Source: Pseudomonas anguilliseptica
Lineage (GTDB): Bacteria; Pseudomonadota; Gammaproteobacteria; Pseudomonadales; Pseudomonadaceae
Reading direction: 5' to 3'
NCBI RefSeq assembly: GCF_900105355.1
Contig: NZ_FNSC01000001.1
Location: 4,216,001-4,280,000, forward strand
DNA length: 64,000 nucleotides
The notes under the pieces were generated by a model. It worked only from the letters and a program-made list of their open reading frames with translations. It made no database searches and was not told where the DNA came from. This document shows positions 56,648 to 64,000 of the stretch, in pieces. A program made the position numbers and the translations under genes. Positions within the stretch are counted from its first letter, which is position 1; the number at the start of each line of letters is the position of its first letter.

Positions 56648-58603
56648 TCAGGCAGCCTGCATCTCACGGTGAGTGTCGATAAGGTGCTGCACCACGCCAG
56701 GATCGGCCAGCGTGGAGATGTCGCCGAGTGCATCGTATTCGGCGGTTGCGATCTTGCGCAGGATACGGCGCATGATCTTGCCCGAGCGGGTTTTCGGCAG
56801 GCCTGGGGCCCACTGAATCACGTCCGGTGAGGCAATCGGACCGATTTCCTTGCGCACCCAGTTTTTCAACTCCTGGCGCAATTGCTCGGATGGCTGCTCG
56901 CCGCCATTCAAGGTGACATAGACATAGATGCCCTGCCCTTTGATGTCATGCGGCACACCAACCACGGCGGCCTCGGCAACTCTCGGATGAGCAACCATGG
57001 CGCTTTCGATCTCGGCTGTGCCCATACGGTGGCCCGACACATTGAGTACATCGTCAACCCGACCGGTAATCCAGTAGTAACCATCTTCATCGCGGCGCGC
57101 ACCGTCACCGGTGAAGTACATGCCTTTGAAGGTCTTGAAGTAGGTGTCGACGAAGCGGTCATGATCGCCGTACAGAGTCCGCGCCTGACCTGGCCAGGAA
57201 TCGATGATCACCAGATTGCCTTCGGCAGCGCCTTCGATCAGGTTGCCGAGGTTGTCCACCAGCGCCGGCTGCACACCGAAGAACGGACGGGGCGCCGAAC
57301 CTGGTTTGAGCGCAGTAGCGCCCGGCAGTGGGCTGATCAGGATGCCGCCAGTTTCGGTCTGCCACCAGGTATCGACAATCGGGCAACGCTCTTTGCCGAC
57401 AGTCTTGTAGTACCAGCTCCAGGCTTCCGGGTTGATCGGCTCACCGACCGAGCCGAGCAGGCGCAAACTTGAGCCATCGGCACCGGCCACCGCCGCATCG
57501 CCCTGGGCCATCATGGCGCGGATCGCCGTCGGCGCGGTGTAAAGGATATTGACCTTGTGCTTGTCGATGATCTTCGACACACGGGTAATGTCCGGACAGT
57601 TCGGGATGCCCTCGAACAGCAGCGTCGTCGCACCATTGGCCAGCGGGCCGTAAACGATGTAGCTGTGGCCGGTAACCCAGCCCACATCGGCGGTGCACCA
57701 GTAGATGTCGCCTGGCTTGTAGTCAAACACCCGCTCATGGGTCAACGCGGCATACACCAGATACCCGCCAGTGGTGTGCTGCACGCCTTTCGGCTTACCG
57801 GTGGAGCCTGAGGTGTAAAGGATAAACAGCGCCTCTTCGGCGCCCATTTCTTTCGGCGCGCAATGGCTGGACGCCACGGCCATCAGGTCTTCGTACCAGA
57901 TGTCGCGGTGCTGGTTCCACTTGATCGGGCTACCGGTGCGCTTGCAGACAATCACTTTCTGCACACTGCTGGTTTCCGGGTTGGTCAGAGCGTCATCAAC
58001 GTTGGCTTTCAGTGGGGTTTTCTTGCCGCCGCGCAGGCCTTCATCGGCGGTGATCACCACCTTGGACTGGCAGTCGATGATACGGCCGGCCAGTGCTTCC
58101 GGGGAGAAACCACCGAACACCACCGAGTGGATTGCGCCAATGCGGGTACAGGCCAGCATCGCTACCACCGCCTGCGGAATCATCGGCATATAGATGGTGA
58201 CTACGTCACCGCGGTGCACATCCTGGCCACGCAGGGCGTTGGCGAATTTGCACACCTGCTCATGCAGCTGGCGGTAGGTGATTTCCTCGTGCTCGGACGG
58301 GTCATCACCTTCCCAGATAATCGCTACCTGATCGCCACGCTCTTCCAGGTGACGGTCCAGGCAGTTGTAGGACACGTTGAGGGTGCCATCGGCAAACCAC
58401 TTGATGTCGACGTGGTGATCATCGAAGGAGGTCTGTTTGACCTTGGTGAACGGCTTGATCCAGTCCAGGCGCTGAGCTTGCTCACGCCAGAAACCGTCAG
58501 GGTTGATCACCGACTGCTGGTACATGGCTTTATAGGTGGCTTCATCAGTCAGCGACTGGGCCGCCACCTCAGGGCGCACGGGATACAAGGACGCAGCACT
58601 CAT
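56648..58603 (-). CDS. acs: acetyl-CoA synthetase
   Basis: A 651-residue acetate-CoA ligase. AMP-binding motif [14 protein letters not shown], the [10 protein letters not shown] motif, and the C-terminal Lys in [15 protein letters not shown], which in other organisms is acetylated to control activity. It activates acetate with ATP via acetyl-AMP. ATG 58603 ([12 protein letters not shown]) is chosen because this is where the family starts; the frame extends to 58681 without support. Confidence 0.96.
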   Translation of the reverse strand: MSAASLYPVRPEVAAQSLTDEATYKAMYQQSVINPDGFWREQAQRLDWIKPFTKVKQTSFDDHHVDIKWFADGTLNVSYNCLDRHLEERGDQVAIIWEGDDPSEHEEITYRQLHEQVCKFANALRGQDVHRGDVVTIYMPMIPQAVVAMLACTRIGAIHSVVFGGFSPEALAGRIIDCQSKVVITADEGLRGGKKTPLKANVDDALTNPETSSVQKVIVCKRTGSPIKWNQHRDIWYEDLMAVASSHCAPKEMGAEEALFILYTSGSTGKPKGVQHTTGGYLVYAALTHERVFDYKPGDIYWCTADVGWVTGHSYIVYGPLANGATTLLFEGIPNCPDITRVSKIIDKHKVNILYTAPTAIRAMMAQGDAAVAGADGSSLRLLGSVGEPINPEAWSWYYKTVGKERCPIVDTWWQTETGGILISPLPGATALKPGSAPRPFFGVQPALVDNLGNLIEGAAEGNLVIIDSWPGQARTLYGDHDRFVDTYFKTFKGMYFTGDGARRDEDGYYWITGRVDDVLNVSGHRMGTAEIESAMVAHPRVAEAAVVGVPHDIKGQGIYVYVTLNGGEQPSEQLRQELKNWVRKEIGPIASPDVIQWAPGLPKTRSGKIMRRILRKIATAEYDALGDISTLADPGVVQHLIDTHREMQAA

Positions 58604-58726
58604 CAGAAACGCCTCAGTGGGTAGTTGTTGTTCTATGCGCCATTTTGTAGCCAGGCCCCCACCTTTGAGCCATTCGACCATGGTCTTAACGCTCTACGAC
58701 CATGGTTGCAGAGGTAAATCGCACGC

Positions 58727-58751
58727 AAAAAAAGGCGGTCATCTGACCGCC
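58727..58751 (-). terminator. rho-independent terminator of the DUF4824 gene
   Basis: A stem of GGCGGTC with GACCGCC (58734-58740, 58745-58751) followed on the minus strand by a run of seven T (58727-58733). Confidence 0.85.
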
Positions 58752-58869
58752 CACCCAAATCATTCCAGGGAGAGGAATGGAGAAACGCTTGCATCCAAAC
58801 CACGCAGGATTGGAACGCCGCCACTCTCGCCCAACACACTGTGCCGAGCTATTGCACCTTGGTCGTAGG

Positions 58870-59766
58870 CTACGGCGCGTTCACCTGCCGAGCACTTAAG
58901 TCAACAAACCAGGGCTCCAGCCTCCGGCCGAAGGCAACATCAGCAGTAAACAGTTTCTGATCACTCAGATAATCAACTGCGAGCTGCTCATTCTGCTGCG
59001 GCAGGCTGTCGAACGTCGCATGCCAGCGCTGCGGCAGATTCAGGCTCTGCACCCCAGGGGTTTCGGCCGAACCGCCGAGTTGCCAAGTCCAGCGCTGGTT
59101 ATTCGGGCGCGGGTCATCGCCCTTTCCATCCCAGTCAGTCGCCACGCTGCTGGCCTGCACCTCGATGATGCTGCGCACAATGGCGTAGCGCGTACGATCC
59201 GGGTAACGCGCGCGCAGTACCTGCTGATCCATTCCGACATCGACCACCAGCAAGCGACTGGCGCACCGCCGCTCATAGTCCAGCGCATTAGCAGCATGCT
59301 GGGCCGCCTCGTGCAGCTCTTTGCTGTCCGGCACCGACTTCTGCAGGCGCAAAGCCTCGGCATGAGCGGCAGCCATCAGCGCGACTTCACGCTGATAGGC
59401 TGGGCCATCGAGCTCCAACACCAGCAACGCATCACGGTCCAGCTGACGACGATAGCGCCGCACTGTCTGCTCGTTCAGTTCAGTGGGTACATGGAAGCCC
59501 AGCTCTGCCATCTTCTCGGCACTGATCGACAGGTAGTAGTGATCATCATCCGCCTGGCTCGGCCAGCGGTAATCCAGACGCAGCGCCAAGCTGCTGTTGT
59601 CCTTGCGCCAATAGGCGTAGGTCGCGGCAAGCTCGCGCTCGGACAGTTGCAGGCGGCTGTCTTCAGGCGGCTGGCGATTCCAGGCCACACCCGCCAGGAC
59701 GATGGCGTTGACCACGCCAATCAGCACCAGACCGGCAACCAGATAACCTGCACGCACCCCGTTCAT
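58870..59766 (-). CDS. DUF4824 membrane-anchored protein
   Basis: A 298-residue protein with an N-terminal membrane segment (AGYLVAGLVLIGVVNAIVLAGVAW, residues ~6-29) and a large periplasmic part that resembles the DUF4824 family (LQLSERELAATYAYWRKDNSSLALRL near the start). It overlaps the DUF2157 gene by 4 bp (ATGA), so the two are coupled and probably work together in the envelope. Function unknown. Confidence 0.78.
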   Translation of the reverse strand: MNGVRAGYLVAGLVLIGVVNAIVLAGVAWNRQPPEDSRLQLSERELAATYAYWRKDNSSLALRLDYRWPSQADDDHYYLSISAEKMAELGFHVPTELNEQTVRRYRRQLDRDALLVLELDGPAYQREVALMAAAHAEALRLQKSVPDSKELHEAAQHAANALDYERRCASRLLVVDVGMDQQVLRARYPDRTRYAIVRSIIEVQASSVATDWDGKGDDPRPNNQRWTWQLGGSAETPGVQSLNLPQRWHATFDSLPQQNEQLAVDYLSDQKLFTADVAFGRRLEPWFVDLSARQVNAP

Positions 59767-60845
59767 TGCCCACCTCCCAGCAAGCCATGGCGGCTACGCA
59801 GACGCCGCAGCACCAGCAGAATCAGCAGAATCAGCACTGCACTCAGGCCCAGCACCAGGAAGAACAGGTACTTGGGCATGCTCTCCCACCACCAGTCGAA
59901 CAGCTTGGTGTAGAGAAAAATCACAAAGAAACTCAGCCCGGTGTTCACCACATCCGCCCAGCCACGGCGCACGCCTAGCCAGATCACCAGCGCCGCGAGG
60001 ATAAAGCCGCCGATATGGTAGGCATTCTCGAGGTATTCGGGCGGATAGTCGAAGTAACTGCCGCCCCCCCAGTGCGCCAGCACCAGTACCGGGACAAACA
60101 CCCCGAGCAGGCCAAATATCCGGTAGATCACGGCAAAGCCATCGAAACGGCGCTGATCAATCAGCAGTGGCAACGTAAAGATCAGCAGCGCTGGCAGGAT
60201 GAAGTTTTCCGGCCGCTGAGCAAACCCCAGCCAGTAGATGCCATCCCAGCTACCGATTCGCGCCGCGACAAAAGCCAGCAAACAGCTAAGCCCGGCCGCC
60301 AGTAGCAGGCGCGCACCACAGGCATAGGCCAGCAACAGCGCGTAGAGCGCCCAGGGCAGCAAGGCGTTGTTCGAGGGAGTGATATTGAAGATCTGCCCAA
60401 GCATGACGATGTTCAGCACAAAGCAGGTAAAGGCCACCAGTGCCGCCAACTTGCTGAAGTAGCCCGAGCTATCGAGGCGTTGCACCCACAGCGTCAAACC
60501 GAACGAGGCGATGCTCGCGGTCAGCAGAATCGCCACCTGGCTCCGGGTACCGAACACCCCCCAGAATTGATAGAACAGAAAAAACACACTGGCCGCCAAC
60601 GCCAGCGCGCCAAGAAACGAGGCGATACGCATGCCCAATGACAGCTGCCGGGCCTGGATGTCGTGATCAATATCGAAGGCCGCCAGGTAGCTGTTGAGCA
60701 GCTGTTGCTGGTAGCCATGCAGACTGGCGCGCTGGCTGTCACTCAGGCGCAACACTTGCTCGGCCTCAAGGCGCGCCAATTCGCGGTTGAAAACGCCGAT
60801 GTCATCGGCACGTCGCTGGGCATCACTGCGGTTTATGTTGGGCAT
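59763..60845 (-). CDS. DUF2157 membrane protein
   Basis: A 360-residue protein. A soluble N-terminal helix region (residues ~1-70) is followed by about nine hydrophobic segments, and the ending is basic (RRLRSRHGLLGGGQ). It resembles DUF2157 family members, whose function is unknown. Located upstream of, and overlapping, the DUF4824 gene. Confidence 0.78.
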   Translation of the reverse strand: MPNINRSDAQRRADDIGVFNRELARLEAEQVLRLSDSQRASLHGYQQQLLNSYLAAFDIDHDIQARQLSLGMRIASFLGALALAASVFFLFYQFWGVFGTRSQVAILLTASIASFGLTLWVQRLDSSGYFSKLAALVAFTCFVLNIVMLGQIFNITPSNNALLPWALYALLLAYACGARLLLAAGLSCLLAFVAARIGSWDGIYWLGFAQRPENFILPALLIFTLPLLIDQRRFDGFAVIYRIFGLLGVFVPVLVLAHWGGGSYFDYPPEYLENAYHIGGFILAALVIWLGVRRGWADVVNTGLSFFVIFLYTKLFDWWWESMPKYLFFLVLGLSAVLILLILLVLRRLRSRHGLLGGGQ

Positions 60846-61029
60846 GGCAATCCTTGCTGCGAGTCCATAAGGTCATAAGCTGATCAGCACACTCTAGCGC
60901 TAAAGTTTCGGCGGTGGGCTGACCCAATAGACTGTTTGTATACGCGAATAACCCCCGCGGCCAGAGCCCCTCCTACAAACAACATCTCCACGACTAAACT
61001 GCCCTGGGCATTTAGCTCACAGAAACCCG

Positions 61030-61583
61030 ATGAAAAGCGCATACGCTGATCTGCTGCAACACGCCCCTCCCAGCCAAAAACCAGCCGACACCTGGGCCAG
61101 GCTCTGCTGTGAACAGGCGCTGTGGGCAGTGGAGCAAGGCTGCTATGGCTTAGGCGCGGTGCTGGTTAACCAGAACCAGGAGCGGCTGTGCAGCGCGCGC
61201 AATAAAGTATTTGTCGATGGCCACTACAACAGCGCCGCTCACGCCGAAATGCTGCTCCTCGATCAACTGGAAGCTGAATACCCAGAGCAGGACCGCAGCG
61301 CCCTCACCCTGTACGTCAGCCTGCAACCTTGCCTGATGTGCTACGGCCGCATTCTGCTGGCTGGTATCACCCGTGTGCGTTACCTGGCTCGTGACAAGCC
61401 AGGAGGCTTTAACGGCAAACACCTTCCCGCAGCCTGGGCAGAGCTGGCCGCATCCACCTACACCTCGATGCATCGGATGGCTACTGGATCAAACTGGCTG
61501 CGCAGGCGATCAGCACGCTACAAGACCGTCAGACGCTGCGTGAGCGCGTGGTTGCTGCCTGGAGTGGCGAGCCGAAAGCCTAA
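61030..61583 (+). pseudogene. nucleoside/cytidine-type deaminase gene with C-terminal frameshift
   Basis: Encodes a TadA/guanine-deaminase-like zinc deaminase: the catalytic His71-Ala-Glu73 and the zinc pair Cys101 and Cys104 in QPCLMCYGR are all present. The first frame runs from ATG 61030 to about 61449 (AELA) and then turns into residues of low complexity and odd composition to a stop at 61701. A different frame continues with RIHLHLDASDGYWIKLAAQAIS to a stop at 61583, which reads as a normal family ending. One missing C near 61447-61451 explains the break. Restored length is about 185 residues. The catalytic core is before the break, so the altered protein may still be partly active. Confidence 0.75.
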
Positions 61584-61975
61584 GCCGTCCGCAGAGTTGC
61601 CAGCACTGACTCAAATATCGCCATTAACACCCGCAAGACTCCGTGCGTGTGCTCCTGTCTCTGCAATATGGGCTCCTGATACGGATATACCGGCTGAATA
61701 ATGAAGCGATAACACAGCTCATCACGCTGCAACGAGACACATAACATCAAATAGCCAGCATTTCTGGCAAAGCGCTCTGATGCCGATTAGAATCGCCGCC
61801 GCAGGACGCGCCCCCCCCCCCACCTTTTGGACTTACCGTCATGGATAAACTTATGCCGTCATTCGCACTCAGCACATGCTGCGGCAAACGCTCCCAGCGT
61901 TAGCACCATGCGAAACTCCTTGACGCCTCCCGGCCCGTTGCTGCTTTCCCTGTCTATTAATTCAATGAGATTCGT
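61584..61975. other. 392-bp region before the lipoprotein operon
   Basis: Apart from the spurious extension of the deaminase frame it has no coding potential I trust. It holds a run of eleven C (61811-61821). The promoter of the lipoprotein operon should lie here, but no clear -35/-10 pair was recognised. Confidence 0.5.
61811..61821. repeat. C11 homopolymer upstream of the lipoprotein operon
   Basis: Eleven consecutive C in the 392-bp stretch before the operon start at 61976. Prone to slippage, so could change promoter spacing. Confidence 0.9.
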
Positions 61976-62644
61976 ATGAACAAAATCATCACTGCCAGCC
62001 TCGCAGGCTTGCTTGTAATACTCAGCGGCTGCGCCACTGAACAATCGCGCACCCTGGAAGTTGCAAAAGTCACCACCGCCAGCAGCCACTACAGCGGCCC
62101 ACGCAGCCCGATTGCCGTAGGCAAGTTCGATAACCGCTCCAGCTATATGCGCGGCATCTTCACTGACAATGTTGACCGCCTCGGTGGCCAGGCCAAAACT
62201 ATTCTGATCACTCATTTGCAGCAATCGAACCGCTTCAATGTGCTCGACCGCGACAACCTAGCCGAACTGCAACAGGAATCGGGCTTTTCCAAACAGGTTC
62301 AGCAGGTGCGTGGGGCAAACTTTGTCGTCACCGGTGATGTAACCGAGTTTGGCCGTAAAGAAGTAGGTGATCACCAGCTTTTTGGCATTCTCGGGCGCGG
62401 CAAGCAGCAGATCGCCTATGCCAAGGTCAACCTGAATATCGTCGATGTACTGACATCCGAAGTCGTCTATTCCGCTCAGGGCGCGGGCGAATACAGCCTG
62501 TCCAACCGGGAGATCGTTGGTTTCGGTGGCACAGCCAGCTATGACTCGACGCTCAACGGCAAAGTACTGGATCTGGCGATTCGTGAAGCCGTGAACAATC
62601 TGGTCAGTGGCGTTGATAGCGGCGCTTGGCGACCAGCCAAGTGA
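61976..62644 (+). CDS. CsgG/HfaB-family lipoprotein
   Basis: A 222-residue lipoprotein: signal peptide with lipobox ILSGC (Cys at residue 19), then the CsgG-like fold (SPIAVGKFDNRSSYMRGIF, LQQSNRFNVLDRDNLAELQQE, QVRGANFVVTGDVTEFGRK, AKVNLNIVDVLTSEVVYSAQG). In curli systems CsgG is the outer-membrane secretion pore. Here no curli subunits are present. First gene of a three-lipoprotein operon with DUF4810 and DUF799 partners. Confidence 0.88.
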   Translation: MNKIITASLAGLLVILSGCATEQSRTLEVAKVTTASSHYSGPRSPIAVGKFDNRSSYMRGIFTDNVDRLGGQAKTILITHLQQSNRFNVLDRDNLAELQQESGFSKQVQQVRGANFVVTGDVTEFGRKEVGDHQLFGILGRGKQQIAYAKVNLNIVDVLTSEVVYSAQGAGEYSLSNREIVGFGGTASYDSTLNGKVLDLAIREAVNNLVSGVDSGAWRPAK

Positions 62645-62661
62645 GCACGGAGAAATTGCCC

Positions 62662-63018
62662 ATGAACCTCACTCGTCGCGCACTTTCTCTAGCCGCCTTG
62701 GTTGCCGCAATCACTCTGGGCGGCTGCGTGTCTCAGCCGCAGCCGCTCTATTACTGGGATGGTTATCAGCAGCAGGTTTACCAGCGTTTCGAGAGCACCA
62801 GCAGCGCTGAAGAGCAGATTGCAGCCCTTGAAGAAAGCCTGCAAAAAGCCCGCGCTGCGGACCGTGCTCTGCCGCCTGGCTTCCACGCTCATCTCGGCAT
62901 GCTCTATGCCGAAATCGGCAAAGCCGATCAAGTGCGCCAGCAATTCGAGACCGAGAAAACCCTGTTCCCCGAGTCCGCCCAGTACATGGACTTCCTCATG
63001 CGTAAATTTGCCAAGTGA
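62662..63018 (+). CDS. DUF4810 lipoprotein
   Basis: A 118-residue lipoprotein of the DUF4810 family, with lipobox ITLGGC (Cys near residue 22) followed by PLYYWDGYQQQVYQRFE and a helix-rich, TPR-like tail (LGMLYAEIGKADQVRQQFE). ATG 62662 follows ACGGAGAA. It is 17 bp after the CsgG-type gene and overlaps the next gene by 4 bp, so the trio is translated together. Confidence 0.88.
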   Translation: MNLTRRALSLAALVAAITLGGCVSQPQPLYYWDGYQQQVYQRFESTSSAEEQIAALEESLQKARAADRALPPGFHAHLGMLYAEIGKADQVRQQFETEKTLFPESAQYMDFLMRKFAK

Positions 63019-63686
63019 TCAGCATGCCTTTTCTAAACCCACTTCAAGCGCTCGCCGCACTGGTTTGTGCCGCGCTATTGGCTGGTTGTGTCACGCAACA
63101 GCCCTACGATTACAGTGCATTCAAAGAAAGCAGCCCAGCCTCTATCCTGGTTCTGCCGCCAGTTAACAAGTCACCAGATGTCAAAGCGTCCTACAGCGTT
63201 TACTCGCATATCACGCTGCCTTTGAGTGAGGCTGGCTACTATGTGTTGCCTGTCGCTGTGGTCGATGAAACCTTCAAGCAGAATGGCCTGATGAATGCGG
63301 ATGAAATCCGCGAGGTTTCGCCGAAGAAACTTCACGAGATTTTTGCCGCGGATACAGTGCTGTATATCGACGTCACCGAATACGGCAGCAGCTACATGAT
63401 CATCAGCAGCGAGGTTGCGGTCGCGGCTACAGCAACGCTGGTCGATCTACGCAGCGGCAAGGAACTGTGGAAAGGCGTCGCACGGGCCAGCACAGCCGAG
63501 CAGCAACAAAACAGCGGCGGCGGATTGGCGGGTATTTTGATCACCGCACTGGTCAACCAGGTGGTGAACACCTTGAGTGATCGTGGTCATGAAATCGCCG
63601 GCATCGCCAGTAACCGTCTGCTTTCGAGCAATCCGGTGAATGGCATTCTGCCTGGACCAAGAGCGCGGCCAACTACACCTCGCTAA
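63015..63686 (+). CDS. DUF799 (GNA1162-type) lipoprotein
   Basis: A 223-residue lipoprotein with lipobox LLAGC (Cys about residue 25) and DUF799 features: SILVLPPVNKSPDVKASYSVY, HITLPLSEAGYYVLPVAVVDETFKQNGL and the DTVLYIDVTEYG segment. The GTG at 63015 overlaps the previous stop; the ATG at 63024 is equally possible. Function of the family is unknown; the CsgG-DUF4810-DUF799 trio suggests an outer-membrane assembly. Confidence 0.85.
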   Translation: MISMPFLNPLQALAALVCAALLAGCVTQQPYDYSAFKESSPASILVLPPVNKSPDVKASYSVYSHITLPLSEAGYYVLPVAVVDETFKQNGLMNADEIREVSPKKLHEIFAADTVLYIDVTEYGSSYMIISSEVAVAATATLVDLRSGKELWKGVARASTAEQQQNSGGGLAGILITALVNQVVNTLSDRGHEIAGIASNRLLSSNPVNGILPGPRARPTTPR

Positions 63687-63694
63687 AGCATCTA

Positions 63695-63734
63695 GATGCC
63701 AAGCCCCTACGCTGCAGTGGCGGGACTTGGCATC
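63695..63734. terminator. hairpin between convergent operon and regulator gene
   Basis: A 9-bp stem (63695-63703, 63726-63734) with a CCC/GGG pair inside the loop, after the lipoprotein operon; no clear T-run. Confidence 0.5.
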
Positions 63735-63757
63735 GTCAAGCGCAGCGCCTGGCTGCG

Positions 63758-64000
63758 CTACTCCTTGCCCAGCCCATGCTGACGCAGCTTGTTGGCAATA
63801 GTGGTGTGCGACACGCCAAGGCGCTTGCCCAGCTGACGGCTGCTCGGGTGGTCGTGGAACAGCCGCTCCAGCACGGCTTTTTCGAAACGACCGAGAATTT
63901 CATCCAGCCCGCCTTCCACGGAAAACTCGCCCAGCGGCTGCGGCGCGCCGTAGTCCGGCAGGCGGATATGTTCGCCCTTGACCAACCCGCCATCGCACAG
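63758..64000 (-). CDS. TyrR/PhhR-type regulator, C-terminal end (partial)
   Basis: Only the last 80 residues are in the window; the reading frame continues past its right edge. It ends in a helix-turn-helix of the TyrR kind (DEILGRFEKAVLERLF, then SSRQLGKRLGVSHTTIANKLRQHGLG), which in pseudomonads belongs to PhhR, the sigma-54-type activator of phenylalanine and tyrosine catabolism. The preceding LPDYG segment fits the domain border. Identification rests on this short end. Confidence 0.7.
   Translation of the reverse strand: MCDGGLVKGEHIRLPDYGAPQPLGEFSVEGGLDEILGRFEKAVLERLFHDHPSSRQLGKRLGVSHTTIANKLRQHGLGKE

Noticed and set aside
60931..60945. GTTTGTATACGCG before the deaminase gene as another purine operator
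   Set aside because: Only half of the palindrome matches, it is 18 kb from the cluster, and one such match is expected by chance.

Overview
The window looks like the chromosome of a Pseudomonas-type gammaproteobacterium. It is GC-rich by eye, and its gene content and order closely follow what I recall of P. aeruginosa: a ligA-zipA-smc block, a purine and glyoxylate catabolic cluster, and the aotJQMOP-argR arginine operon. These calls come from reading the sequence and from family knowledge; no database search was run. No tRNA, rRNA or CRISPR array was seen.

Layout. (1) 1-6.6 kb is an accessory stretch of small genes: a GlxA-type regulator with a damaged 5' end, a DUF1272 protein, then an island made of a Mor-family activator, two DUF2589 proteins, a T4-lysozyme/pesticin-like muramidase, an exported protein and two small membrane proteins. 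Several of these genes share an upstream element with the core TTCCTGCTGAA, 55-70 bp before the start codon. This island is the best candidate for an undescribed system. (2) 6.6-13.6 kb: a periplasmic binding protein, a PnuC/NadR-like nicotinamide riboside salvage pair, a frameshifted DUF3429 gene, a membrane-anchored dihaem peroxidase/catalase pair, queD and a TRL lipoprotein. (3) 13.7-21.3 kb: ligA, zipA, smc and a GntR regulator on the minus strand, then a decayed alkane monooxygenase gene. (4) 22.9-48.8 kb: the purine-to-glyoxylate region. It holds xdhABC, guaD (interrupted by an IS5-type element), a GntR regulator, an AzgA-type permease, a LysE exporter, hiuH, puuE, a chimeric uraD/permease gene, a Tsx-like porin, a binding protein, moaA, a TetR regulator, a GlcG/HbpS protein, gcl, hyi, glxR, ttuD and pyk. 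(5) 48.9-50.8 kb: a urea transporter and a voltage-gated-type K+ channel. (6) 50.9-56.1 kb: argR-aotP-aotO-aotM-aotQ-aotJ on the minus strand. (7) 56.6-64 kb: acs, a DUF4824/DUF2157 pair, a frameshifted deaminase gene, a three-gene lipoprotein operon and the 3' end of a TyrR/PhhR-type regulator.

How the genes work together. Xanthine dehydrogenase (with MoaA supplying molybdopterin), HiuH and PuuE are steps of purine to ureide breakdown. Gcl, Hyi, GlxR, TtuD and Pyk carry glyoxylate to pyruvate, and a urea transporter and purine permeases sit nearby. Palindromes around TTGTATACAA lie upstream of the purine permease, puuE and gcl, with looser versions near the GntR gene and moaA, suggesting one local regulon. 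The pathway seems to be decaying: guaD is split by an IS, and a deletion has fused the start of uraD to the middle of a urate/xanthine-type permease, apparently removing the rest of uraD and the usual allantoicase and ureidoglycolate lyase genes.

Several genes carry small frameshifts (458, 9191, 21598-21830 and about 61447). These may be true pseudogenes or indel errors in the assembly; this cannot be settled from the sequence alone.
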